Assembly: GCA_030248295.1 (NCBI GenBank)
Contig: JASANH010001725.1
Coordinates: 558,001 to 622,000 of the forward strand
DNA from: Mesodorylaimus sp. YZB2_4
Lineage: Eukaryota; Nematoda; Enoplea; Dorylaimida; Dorylaimidae
DNA: 64,000 bases
Reading direction: 5' to 3'
Below, one piece after another: positions 20,073 through 31,400 of this stretch. Positions within the stretch are counted from its first letter, which is position 1. Each line of letters starts with the position of its first letter. Under the pieces are notes generated by a model. The model searched no databases. It saw only the letters and a program-made list of their open reading frames with translations, and was not told where the DNA came from. Both the position numbers and the translations under genes were made by a program.

Positions 20073-22706
20073 TGCCCAGTAGTGACCCTGGTCTGAGTGC
20101 AGTAGTGCGCAGTGATGTTCCTGGTCTGGAAGAATGAGTGCGCAGTAGTGCGCCAAGGCTGGGTGCAGTAGCGCGCAGTAGTGCGCCCAGGCTAGGTGCA
20201 GTAGTGCGCCTAGGCTGGGTGAAGTGGCGCGCAGTAGTTCACTCTGGCTGAGTGCAGAAGTGCGCAGTAGTGCGCCCAAGCTGGCTGTAATAGTGCGCAG
20301 TAGTGCGCCCAGGCTGGGAGCATGAGTGCGCAGTAGTGCGCCCAGGCTAGGTGCAGTAGTGCGCCTAGGCTGGGTGAAGTGGCGCGCAGTAGTTCACTCT
20401 GGCTGAGTGCAGAAGTGCGCAGTAGTGCGCCCAAGCTGGCTGCAATAGTGCGCAGAAGTGCGCCCAAGCTGGCTGCAATAGTGCGCAGTAGTGCGCCCAA
20501 GCTGGCTGCAATAGTGCGCTGCACTGCGCCCAGGCTGGGTGCAGTAGCGCGCGGTAGTGCGCCCAGGCTTGGAGCATGAGTGCGCAGTAGTGCGCCCAAG
20601 CTGGCTGCAATAGTGCGCAGTAGTGCGCCCAATCTGGCTGCAATAGTGCGCAGTAGTGCGCCCAAGCTGGCTGCAATAGTGCGCTGCACTGCGCCCAGGC
20701 TGGGTGCAGTAGCGCGCAGTAGTGCGCCCAGGCTGGGTGCAGTAGTGCGCCTAGGCTGGGTGCAGTAGCGCGCAGTAGTGCACCCATGCTAGGTGCTGGA
20801 GTGCGCAGTAGTGCTCCCAAGCTGGGTGCAGTAGCGCGCAGTAGTGCGCCCAGGCTGGGAGCATGAGTGCGCAGTAGTGCGCCAAAGCTGGCTGCAATTG
20901 TGCGCAGTAGTGCGCCCAGGCTGGTGCAGTAGCGCGCAGTAGTGCGCCCAGGCTTGGAGCATGAGTGCGCAGTAGTGCGCCCAGGCTGGGTGCAGTAGCG
21001 CGCAGTAGTGCGCCCAGGCTGGGAGCATGAGTGCGCAGTAGTGCGCCCAGGCTGGGTGCAGTAGTGCGCCTAGGCTGGGAGCATGAGTGTGCAGTAGTGC
21101 GCCCAGGCTGGGTGCAGTTGTGCGCCCAGGCTGGGTGCAGTTGTGCGCCCAAGCTGGGTGCATTAGCGCGCAGTAGTGCGCCCAGGCTGGGAGCATGAGT
21201 GCGCAGTAGTGCGCCCAGGCTGGAAGCATGAGTGCGCAGTAGTGCGCCCAGGCTGGGTGCAGTAGTGCGCCCAAGCTGGCTGCAATAGTGCGCAGTAGTG
21301 CGCCCAGGCTGGGTGCAGTAGCGCGCAGTAGTGCGCCCAGGCTGGAAGCATGAGTGCGCAGTGGTGCGCCCAAGCTGGCTGCAATAGTGCGCAGTAGTGC
21401 GCCCAGGCTGGGTGCAGTAGTGCGCCTAGGCTGAATGCAGTAGTGCGCAGTAGTGCACCCATGCTGGGTGCATCAGCGCACAGTAGTGCGCCCAGGCTGG
21501 GTGCAGTAGCGCGCAGTAGTGCGCCCAGGCTGGGTAGAGTAGCGCGCAGTAGTGCGCCCAGGCTGGGTGCAGTAGTGCGCCCAGGCTGGGTGCAGTAGTG
21601 CGCCCAGGCTGGGTGCAGTAGTGCGCCCAGGCTGGGTGCATGAGTGCACAGTAGTGCGCCCAAGCTGGCTGCAATAGTGCGCCTAGGCTCGGTGCAGTAG
21701 TGCGCAGTAGTGCACCCATGCTAGGTGCTGGAGTGCGCAGTAGTGCGCCCAGGCTAGGTGCAGGAGTACGCAGTAGTGCGCCCAAGCTGTATGCATTAGC
21801 GCGCAGTAGTGCGCCCAGGCTGGGTGCAGTAGTGCACCAAGGCTGGGTGCAGTAGCGCGCAGTAGTGCATCCAGGCTAGGTGCGGGGGTGCGCAGTAGTG
21901 CGCCCAAGCTGGGTGCAGGAGCGCGCAGTAGTTCACCCTGGCTGAGTGCAGAAGTGCGCAGTAGTGCGCCCAAGCTGGCTGTAATAGTGCGCAGTAGTGC
22001 GCCCAGGCTGGGAGCATGAGTGCGCAGTAGTGCGCCCAGGCTGGGAGAATGAAGGCGCAGTAGTGCGCCCAGGCTGGAAGCATGAGTGCGCAGTAGTGCG
22101 CCCAGGCTGGGTGCAGTAGTGCACCTGGGCAGGGTGCAGTAGCGCGCAGTAGTGCCCCCAGGCTAGGTGCAGGAGTACGCAGTAGTGCGCCCAAGCTGGG
22201 TGCATTAGCGCGCAGTAGTGCGCCCAGGCTGGGTGCAGTAGTCACCTAGGCTGGGTGCAGTAGCGCGCAGTAGTGCACCCAAGCTTGGTGCAGGAGCGCG
22301 CAGTAGTTCACTCTGGCTGAGGGCAGAAGTGCGCAGTAGTGCGCCCAAGCTGGCTGTAATAGTGCGCAGTAGTGCGCCCAGGCTGGGAGCATGAGTGCGC
22401 AGTAGTGCGCCCAGGCTGGGAGCATGAGTGCGCAGTAGTGCGCCCAGGCTGGGAGCATGAGTGCGCCCAAGCTGGCTGCAATGGTGCGCAGTAGTGCGCC
22501 CAAGCTGGCTGCAATAGTGCGCAGCTCTACGCCCAGGCTGGGTGCAGTAGCGCGCATTAGTGCGCCCAGGCTGGGAGCATGAGTGCGCAGCAGTGCGCCC
22601 AGGCTGGGTGCAGTAGTGCGCAGTTATGCACCCTTGCTAGGTGCTGGAGTGCGCAGTAGTGCTCACAAGCTGTTTGCATTAGCGCGCAGTAGTGCACCCA
22701 GGCTGG
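20073..22706. repeat. GC-rich minisatellite array, 23 + 10 bp composite unit
   Basis: The array is built from a 23-mer (GCGCCCAGGCTGGGTGCAGT plus AGC/AGT) and a 10-mer (GCGCAGTAGT), most often alternating as a 33-bp unit. Runs of the 23-mer alone occur near 21560-21640. The end of the 23-mer varies: TGCAGTAGC, AGCATGAGT, or TGCAATAGT after CAAGCTGGC. The core CCCAGGCTGGG is itself a near palindrome. Since 33 is a multiple of 3 and the unit has no stops in some frames, 90-190 codon ORFs (GALLRTHAPSL-type repeats) cover both strands. I do not treat these as genes. Confidence 0.95.
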
Positions 22707-22757
22707 GTGGGTGAATATACCTCCTCTAAAAAAGGGGGGATACACCCCCCCCCCGGT

Positions 22758-22800
22758 GGGTGAATATACCTCCTCTATAAATGAGGAGGTATATTCACCC
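22758..22800. repeat. Perfect 18-bp hairpin at the element border
   Basis: GGGTGAATATACCTCCTC at 22758-22775 is followed by a 7-nt loop TATAAAT and the exact inverse at 22783-22800. A direct copy of the left arm begins at about 22708, so three copies of this 18-mer lie within 93 bp. It sits where the minisatellite ends and the Ulp1 element begins. Confidence 0.9.
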
Positions 22801-25096
22801 GGTCTAGCGCACAGGTCAGCGGGGCCCGCTGGATTGGGTTTCACACTCAGTTCAGCGGCCCCGCCGAACTGCCCAATACACTAAGGAGGGCGGGGCCGCC
22901 GAACCCTCAAAATTTACTGGTTGGGCGGAACGTGATACCGTAATCCCCTACTCCTGAATCAAACCTTTTTTGTTTGAAAAGAAACGAAACGAAAGTAAAT
23001 TCGAAATGGTATGGAATGGCTTGTTTGTTGTCGAGTTGGTTGTTGGTTTGTCGATCGGTTGTTAGTTTTTCTCGCGGCTTCTTTCGAATATATCCGGGCC
23101 CTGCCGAAACTGAAGAAGGGAGGGATGGACGTTGCTGGAACCAGCGAAATCGATGATGGAGGACAACAAGAAGTGGTCCAAGGAGAAAGTAGAAAAGATC
23201 CTCCAATGTCCATATGGTTGGCAAAGAACTGCTACGATCAGCCGTTAATGCATCGAATTTGAGAGAAAAGTTCAAACGTCTCCGTCGTGGAATATCGATG
23301 ACGTATGTCCTTTTGTTTGATAGATGAACAATTTGATAGATAAAGCATTTATTCTTTAGGTGCTAAATAACGACGAGTTAGAGGAGGAAAATCGCGATCG
23401 TGTTCCAAAACCAAGAGGTAATACGCTGTACTCATACACCAGTGCGAAGGACCTGGAAGGGTTTCTCCGAATAGTATTGCAAGAGCTGAACACAGGACGA
23501 AGAGTCATATATTCGGATGCGAAAAAACCACCCAATATTCCGTGGCCGCCCAACGTTCCTTTTGTCAACCCAAAGTCTGGAGCGAAGTTTGGTGCTGGCG
23601 TGGTACAGATGTATGGTAAGCCTCCGAGTTGAGCTGACTGGTGTGTATTGCTTACTCTCCAACGCTCAAATGTTTGTTGATTCGATTCAGGTGATCTCGG
23701 TGGGCTTCTTCGATATGTCATTCGATATATTTATGCGAGCCTTGGCTATTATGACCTGCTAAATATATCAAACGTCTTCTTTTTCAGTGATCAGGATGAC
23801 AGCGAGAGAGAGCAGGAACCACTAGCCAAGCGGCAACGTATGTCAATGAGCGTCTCAAGTCCCTTGCAGACGACAGCCAGAGACAATGTCGAGATTAGAG
23901 AATATGAAGAATCTCTTCCGCAGTCACCAGCAGTTAGTAGTTGCGGCAACATTGAGCATCAAGGTAAGTTTTGCTTTTTTGGGACCACTCATTGGATTGA
24001 GTATGCTGTTTTCTAGGTTCGCCACATCTTACTTTGCTTCCAGGGTCGGCCCTGTTGCTGGATAAGTGTTTGGATGAAATTCGTGGTTCGTGAAACTCGA
24101 ATCAGGTTCGTCATCATCGCAGATGGGACTTTTCAAAGACTGTAGTCCAAATTCACCATCTGCCTGGACACTGGGTTCTTAGTTGTGTTGACGACCGATC
24201 TGTGGTTCGTGTCTACGATTCGCTGGGGTCAGTATCTGGCGTGCAACTTCGATTCGACCGATGTTACGAGCTTCGTCGCCAGTTATCAGAAATGTATTAC
24301 GATCTGAAAGATGCAGATGGGGAAATAAAAGTGCATTGTTATTTCTTGCCGAACCAACAAGGCCCAAACGACTGCGGTGTCCACGCGCTGGCTTACTTGT
24401 CAATGATCTCCATGAATACGAAACCTGAATACGTTGTTCTCGATCAGGCCACACTCCGCGATCGCCTGTCTCGAATTATTGCTGGCAACGCTTTGCAGCC
24501 CTTTCAGCACTCATCGGCAGCGGCACCTGCGCCGTTTTTGGAGAGAAGCTTGTCTGTGTTTTGCTGCGGTTTTCCTGTCCCTCCTCGCTGCACTAGAGCT
24601 GTTGGGTGGATTGGTTGCTCTGTTTGTCACGAGTGGTTCCACATAGTATGTTTATCTGGCGCTTTGCAGTCGGAGGCCACAAAAGCGTATCGACAAGGTG
24701 ACAAAGGTTCCTTTACCTGTTTTAAGTGTCGCGAATTTATGCAGCAACCTCTGCACTAATTTTTATGTTTCAGGCTTTGAATCGTTTACGTTTTATACCT
24801 TTGAATGCGTATTATGTTTTTATGTTTCCGCTATGCTAATATTCTAATCGAATAATTTAGAAGAAAAAATATGAAGCCATTTGTTTTAATTAGTTTTTGT
24901 TTCTTTTCAAACAAGAATGTTAGATTCAGGAGTAGAGGATTATGGTATCACGTTCCGCCCAACCAGTATATTTTGAGGGTTCGGCGACCCCGCCCTCCTT
25001 GGTGTATTGGGCAGTTCGGCGGTGCCGCTGAACTGAGTCTGAAACCTAGTCCAGCGGCCCCCGCCGACCTGTGCGCCCAGCCGGGTCACCATACCT
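22787..25096 (+). mobile_element. TIR element (2.3 kb) carrying a Ulp1-like protease gene
   Basis: Roughly 190-200 bp terminal inverted repeats bound the element. The left TIR (22787-22990) and the inverse of 24895-25096 share GCGCACAGGTC, TTCAGCGGC, CCGCCGAACTGCCCAATACA, GGTTGGGCGGAACGTGATAC and CTACTCCTGAATC blocks. Outermost matching bases are AGGTAT...ATACCT. No transposase domain is visible inside; the only recognisable domains are a Ulp1/C48 protease and a PHD finger. The target-site duplication is unresolved because the left side is palindromic. The right end stops 35 bp before the Mutator-like element. Confidence 0.85.
23360..24759 (+). CDS. Ulp1-like (C48) protease with PHD finger, transposon-borne
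   Basis: Several exons. An N-terminal block near 23360-23616 (ELEEENRDRVPKP, DLEGFLRIVLQELNTGRRV, PWPPNVPFVNP) continues after an intron as LLRYVIRYIYASLGYYDLL. The protease block at about 24110-24480 has the SUMO-protease signature: HHLPGHWVLS (catalytic His), VRVYDSL (Asp), NQQGPNDCGVHAL (Gln and Cys), all intact. A C4HC3 PHD finger follows (CCGFPVPPRC, IGCSVCHEWFHIVCL, FTCFKC), ending at 24759. Upstream coding DNA (about 23120-23300) is split between frames, so the first exon is uncertain or decayed. Ulp1 proteases cleave ubiquitin-like proteins, and such genes are repeatedly found inside eukaryotic DNA transposons. The exact exon ends are not fixed. Confidence 0.75.
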
Positions 25097-25163
25097 GATT
25101 TATAGCATATGCGTACCACACACACACACACGCGTATTTCTATAGTCTACCATGGCTAGGGCG

Positions 25164-25912
25164 GCATATTTCAAATCTGTACCCTTCCAGGCAGACACGC
25201 GTCAAAGGCTGCGGCAGCGACTGTTTGCGACTGCAACGAAACTGTGTGCGCGGCCGCAGAGCAGTGGCCGTGTGTGGGAGCTCGCACATCGCTCGCAGCG
25301 AAAACACGACGGACAGAAGCAACTTTTTGTTTGATAGCTATGCAATCGAAGAAATACCAGACTAATAAGCCTAAGCCTAGGATGAGAAAGGAAGTGATAA
25401 GACATAAAAGAAGAAGCAAGGGAGTCGGATAATGCGATAACCACTAAAGAAAAAACCCTTTTTTACCTACGACAATTATTTATTGTCTGTGTCAAGTTCA
25501 CGTGTGTCAATTCACGTGTTATTGTCAGTGTCAAATTCACGTGTGCAAATACGTGGGGATCATCAGCACAGACCTCGCTTTATGACTTACCCTGGGAAAA
25601 GACTTCTTTCAAATGAGCAAGTATACAAGGCCTACGAGTCACTTTTTAGCGTCGAAAGAAGGCGTTTGCATCATCGAAATGTAATACAACTGAAGAACAA
25701 AGCATTTCTACATTTTTCAAATGTACCCTCGGCTTAGGAGTCTGGGCCCAAGACAAAATATGTATCACGGCTTTTCAAAAAGCTGATGCACACAGACCTG
25801 CGCTGCGCGACTTGTAGAGCGACCACGCACAAGGCTTCGTTGCGGTCACAAATAGTCGCTGCCGCCGCCTTTGACGCGTGTCTGCCTGGCAGGGTACAGA
25901 TTTGAAATATGC
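25164..25912. mobile_element. Nested 749-bp TIR element inside the left end of the MULE
   Basis: Begins GCATATTTCAAATCTGTACC and ends with the inverse, with about 100 bp TIRs (25164-25265 against 25800-25912). It is flanked by a perfect 9-bp duplication GCTAGGGCG at 25155-25163 and 25913-25921, typical of Mutator-class insertion. Removing it restores a TIR continuous with the right end of the outer MULE, so it inserted later. No transposase is encoded; it is non-autonomous. Confidence 0.9.
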
Positions 25913-26308
25913 GCTAGGGCGGGGGGTGGCACGCGACGCGTCCGCGACTCTTTGCGACCGCAACGAAACCGTGTGCGGGGACGCAGACCGTTGAAAGAGA
26001 ACGCGAGCGCTCTCCCCTTCTCCCACACATCTTTTGCCGTATTTTGCGATAGACAAACAACACATCTAATCCAAGATGTGTGCCTGGCTATGTTAGACCT
26101 CTCTTGTTGCGTAATGTTCCCTCAAAATGCACACTAGGCTACTAACGTTCAGGACAGGCAAATAGATAAAATTGGGAGATGCTGATAGACACGAGATTCG
26201 AAAAAACTTCCATACGACAGACACTCCATGGCATAACAATAAAGGCACGCTAACAGGCAAGCAATGCCTGCATGCTGATCCAAACTCCACATTACACTTG
26301 AATAAAAG

Positions 26309-27775
26309 CTAAACATTTGGCTGATTTTGGTGAACATTAGCCGCCAAAGAATGCTGCCTTTTCTTCTTCATAATTTTTCCAGATGGTCTCCCTGCTGGCA
26401 GTCTTGCAGCAGACCTTATTTTTCCTTGCGCTCGCCGACTGATCGAAGTGACTTGGGTATTTATCCTTTTACCCGCGCGCCAATGATTGCCAAAACTAGC
26501 ACCGCCTGTCCGCAAGAAAGTTGACAGTTGACTTGGTGTATTCGCAGCCCGTTCCAAACGTGATAAATATATGCGAGCGTCCGACATGACCGTTTCATCA
26601 TGAGAATATTTCTGCAATGCCGAAATCAGTTAATGAAATAATACAAAGCAGCCCCTAGACTGGGGCCACACGGAACGAAGTGCATTTTGTTCAGCGTCTG
26701 AATCGTCGGTCATAAATATTTCCGGTGCTGATTTGCCACAAAATCCGAATTCACCCAGAGTCGTTTTTAAAGCTTGAAAACCATTCCGATAATGCTTCTC
26801 TGATTGACCATTTGTGATTATCACCCCAACTGGAATCGCGCCAACAGGGCACTTCGCAAAAAGGAATGTCATAACATGATGACCATCGTCACATGAGCTT
26901 GTAGAATCCACAAAAATAATTTCTGAGCTCGATTGAAGACGATGAGCACGACGCATAATCGGTGTTAAAATAACCACAACGTATGGCTCCTTTTGAACTC
27001 GCACAATAATTCCGTTTTGCCCGTATTCGGATGTCTTGCCCTCCAGTAGCGACCACATTCGATCGCCGTCTCGATCGCCATAGTGATCTTTATGCCAAAT
27101 TGAATGCCAATAGTAAACCGTATTTCTCCGCGGTACAGTACTCGTAGCTGCGAGGACTGCCTCGTCTCCATCGCATTCCAATTCAATTTGTGTCGTGTAA
27201 TAGTTCAATGCAGACGACGGCGAATGACCTTGATTAAATAATTCGATGAACTTCCCACGAATTTCGCCCGTTGGTCTTAATAATGAGAGCGCGTGGGCAT
27301 TTTGAATCGGATGGCTATGACCCGTATTCAGTTCAATAATACCGTGTAATCCAATCTAGTCAAAAGAAATGAAAAATTAGGCGACAAGCAGCAGCAAACA
27401 TCTTCTAATTGAATTATCAACCGACTATGACACAAGAACATAAGTCTTGCTTACCTTCAAAAAAGAATCGTTTCTTCTCGCTTTCTCTAAATCGTTTTTA
27501 ATTTTCAAGACAATTGAGGCATTGCAGTTTCGGGCAAGTGATCGTGGGTTCGAATTCTTGTCAACATGTTGAAAATTCGATAACCGACAAACAAAATCCT
27601 TTCGAAAAGTTAAATAGCGACCATCCGGCTTATACGTTCTACGAACATTCCAAGTCGTTTGTGATAATTTTTGATATTCATTTAAGCATGTTTGAAAATC
27701 TTGCTCGTTATTACAGTCGCATCGAATAATCACTTTGGAATCACTCTCTTGGCACTCAACTATTTCGTGCAGCAC
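26309..27775 (-). pseudogene. MULE transposase, internally deleted
   Basis: The first exon (about 27775-27455) carries an N-terminal DNA-binding region (TWNVRRTYKPDGRYLTFRKD, CRLSNFQHVD, ARNCNASIV). The second (27355 down to about 26640) continues GLHGIIELNTGHSHPI and the start of the MULE catalytic domain: IIFVDSTSSCDDGHHVMTFL (first Asp) and MTDDSDAEQNAL (second Asp). The sequence then jumps, across a gap of only about 30 nt, to a C-terminal piece (YLSRLERAANT, TSISRRAQGKIR) found at the end of such transposases. The segment that should hold the catalytic Glu and the SWIM finger is missing, so the enzyme cannot be active as encoded. The element would need a helper to move. Confidence 0.75.
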
Positions 27776-27820
27776 GTGCCGGCGTGCCGGCGTGCCGTCG
27801 TGCCGTCGTGCCGTGCTGTT
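27773..27820. repeat. 8-bp tandem repeat
   Basis: Five tandem copies of CGTGCCGG or CGTGCCGT lie directly upstream of the MULE transposase start and inside the right half of the element. Confidence 0.7.
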
Positions 27821-28419
27821 AACAGCTCCTCGAGGTTCATATTTGGGAGTGCAAAAATTCGAATAAGATATCGTTGGCTATATGGTAAGTTCGAAACTCG
27901 AAAGGGCGGGAACGTAGCACGCCACTACGCCACAAGGCGCCACTCTTCGAGCCTGCGACCTCGCACACGATTTCGTTGCGGTCGTAAAGAGTCGCGGACG
28001 CGTCGCGTGCCACCCCCCGCCCTAGCCCTGGTAGACTAAGTATAGAAATACGCCACACGCACACACACTCGACAAAGGGCTACCGCCGGCCTGGTCGCTC
28101 CGCAGCATCCTACGTAAAGAGGTTCTGCCAACGCTGTAGCCATTCCTCTCTGGTCAGAGAGCCCGAGCGCCTGACGAAGACCTCTTATCGTTAGTGGGAA
28201 CCGGACACGTTGCTACTGTGTCGCCTAATCAAGCATCAAATGAGTTTCTCCTCGTTTATGCCATGGTCTTTACGGCGTGTTGAATGGCGGTGAATAAAGA
28301 GAAGTTTAGGCCATCATATTTTATAGTAGCCGTGGTAACCACCGTCCAGTTCTCCCTGACGGCGTCCCGCTTCGTCGTCTTCCGATTCTAAATCGTTCAG
28401 GCCGAATCGAGGTGCAACG

Positions 28420-31400
28420 ATGAGTGCAGAACCCATGGATCCTGCTCAGAGTCGACTGAAAGAGACCCTTTTGATTTACTTGAAAAGAGAGGTCGATCTC
28501 GATTTCCTTCCCGACCCGCCTGTACCAACCGCCCTCCTCCTTCTAGGTCAAGCAAATCATGGAAGAAGCGGCCGTAAAACGGTGTATCTACGAAGATGGT
28601 GGTTCTGTGCTGTCATTGAGCATCGCTGTCGAAGCGTGTTTATCTCACGGATTGAAACGACGAATTTTCGGTTTATTCGGCACTCCGTCCACTTTTGGCC
28701 TTCTTCACAGAATAGCAACTTCGTGTCCACCAGCGGCTGCTATTGTGAAAATGGTCATACAAATCGAACAGACCCATTTTAAAATGCAAAAGTATCATCT
28801 GCCCACGCAAAGATCCCTCACGCTTAAAATTTTCATGATTCTCTTGCTTTCAGAGCTGAAAAACGGAATGGACTTGGCTCATCGGACCATTTTCCTTCTT
28901 CGGTCGTCAAGCACACACCCAGCACATTCCGAAACTTATGGATTCGCTTATCCTTGTTCGAGAAAGTGCTCACCTCGATCGTCACGCACATCGGAGAGAA
29001 GGCCGAGTAGGCTACCTAATTTGCACGCTTTTCGGGTCAGTGCTAATTGTTTTCCTGTCTTTCAGCAAATTCTACGAGCCTGAAGCCCTGATGCGTGATC
29101 CGGTTGCGGCGGCTACGATCGCCGATTTGCTAGGTAACCCATTTCTCAGCTCCTCTTGACTCGCAGCGAGATATTGCGGACTCGGGTTGTCAGGGGCAGC
29201 GGTTTCTTGTTTGCCCCATTTCCGTTTTTCCTCCATATCTCCCTCTCTTAACCCGTATTTGCGACGTCCATCACTGATCGACATTTGGGTCCTTGCCGCG
29301 TGCTCTCGTTGTGACAAGCATGTCGAGCACGGACTGTCGTGTAACTGTTATTATGCGCGAGGTGTGTTCTATAGGTTTTTTGAGGAAAAACGAAACGTCA
29401 GCGTGGTCGAGCATGCTCACAGCCCTCTTTCCTATCGATCTCGGCTTTTTTATGAGGCTAAAAGATAACGAGCTGCTTGAACCCGCCTTTCATACTTTTC
29501 ATCTCTTTTTTCAAAAATGGACTTTCTATACGTGATTGACAGCCGTGTGATGAGTTTTTTATAAGAACGACCTTTCTCGCTGTAAATGCCTCAGAGAAGG
29601 AATGCTAAAAGGACCGTGCAGGTGCCGGCCCTTTTTCCTGTGCTCACTTGCATGCGCCGTGTCCATGCTGCAGTCTCGGCTAAGCAAATTATCCAAAATC
29701 AATATGTAGAAACTACCACTTTCCTTCTCCTTGCTGCCTGATTAGTTAGCTACGTTAGCCTGTACAAACGGAACTTAGGTTATGGGTCTCGAAAATATTT
29801 TTATGAGCGCTGACAACTCGAGGACTTTGCTTTTCTTTTCAGTCGGACCTTGCGCCTTAGAGTACAGTAAGATGAAAACGGTCGATCATTATTGGACTGA
29901 TCCACCAGCTGAGGAATTGCTACAACGGCATCGTATACATTCTCGGGCCAGTGGTACATTCTACACGACCAGTCAGCAGACCATGTCCCCCAAGTCGCCC
30001 AGACCGCCCTTGCAAGTATGTCTTCGATTTATCTTCTCTGTTTAAGAAAAAAGGCATGTCTGACTGCATGGATTTGCATAGGAAAAAGAGTAAATTGCAG
30101 GTACCAGTATTACCTTTCTATTTGCATACTCCTCTCGCTTCACGAATAATGAATGAGGAACATAGTATTCCGAGCATGTGTGCATAATTTGAAGGGCTCT
30201 CGGGGTGATTGTTCGAGTCAGAGAGCATGCCTAATACGTCCGTCACACCTTCCAGTGTTGCCATTAAAGTCTGCATTTATACGAGAAAGAAAAAAGGCAA
30301 CTTGGTGTGTCATTTCAATTTTATTGTTCCAGGTGAAAAGGACAGAGAGCCTGGGGCCTGACGACATGACGCAGAAGGTGTCTGCCTCAGCTCGCGAGTA
30401 TGTCATGTTATTGCACCAGAATACAAAATCGTCCTTGCTGTATGGAAAGAATGGTGTGGTCGTGTGCCCAGTAAGACCTATGTTTCTCTTTCAGAGCTCT
30501 TTCTGAAGCTTCTTTTCCAGGCTGGCGCGCCTCGACCATTGCGGGGTTACTTGTCGCTGCATCAAAATGCTAATGGAACCGTGACGGTCAAATGGACTCC
30601 GAACGAGCTGATGCACGCTGGTGTAGAGCCTGTCACACCGGGGTGCGTTATGCATTCGTCATTTGGAGTTGCATGCCTTCATTCTAATTTGTTTCAGGCA
30701 GATTTGGCGATACGCGCTTAGCTTGGACGTGCATGACATTGTGTACATACACTATCACCATCAAGGTAGGCCTAACGGGAGGCTTCTCTCGATGACACTA
30801 CGACAACGAAGTGTGTTTTAGCTGAATCCAGCGGCACCATCATCTTTGTCGGCGGCGACGGTGTCCAACATCCGCCCATACAATTCCCTGTCGGCCAACA
30901 TCCGGTGGCTTTCCTGTCTTGTTTAGAAAACGGTATCTCGACATGGGGTCACCTCGATCCCCCTTTGTGGTCGCAGCGTGGAAAAGGTGTAGTGCCCCTC
31001 GGGAAAAGGGTTCGATAAAATAATACTTTCATTCAGGCAAGGTATTCCCAAAGTTAAGACGACGGAGCAGTCTTTCGAACGGCCGACTCCTCGAGACCCC
31101 TCTAACTGATGTGACGGAAGAATATGGCGATTACGTTTTTCGGTTAGTGATGACGTGTCGCCCACAATCAGGTAAACAAATAAGATCTCTTTCATCCGAC
31201 TTGACCAATCTCGCTTTCTTAGACATCGCCCAGCAGTCCGCTCGAAAACACAAGAACATATTCTCATTCAGTTTCAAGGAGAGGCTCATGAGTTTAACCA
31301 GCTCGCCAACCAATACGCCACCCGCCACACCGAAAAGCCACAGTTCGCTGCACGACTCGTCCCGCGAACCTTCGCCAGTCAGGAAAAGTAACAGCGAATG

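Larger units (their letters stand above)
25132..28053 (-). mobile_element. Mutator-like element, internally deleted, with nested insertion
   Basis: The left end GCGTATTTCTATAGTCTACC at 25132 is the inverse of the right end at about 28025-28053. The TIR continues past the nested element as a GGCACGCGACGCGTCCGCGA block at about 25928, mirrored near 27970-28010. The flanking 9-mers CACACACAC (25123-25131) and CACACGCAC (28054-28062) differ at one base and fit a Mutator 9-bp target duplication within a CA tract. It encodes a MULE transposase on the minus strand that lacks its central part. Confidence 0.85.

Noticed and set aside
20210-22557. Many 90-190 codon ORFs on both strands (GALLRTHAPSL-type repeats)
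   Set aside because: They are direct translations of a 33-bp minisatellite whose length is a multiple of three. They occur in several frames at once, with no start context or domain.
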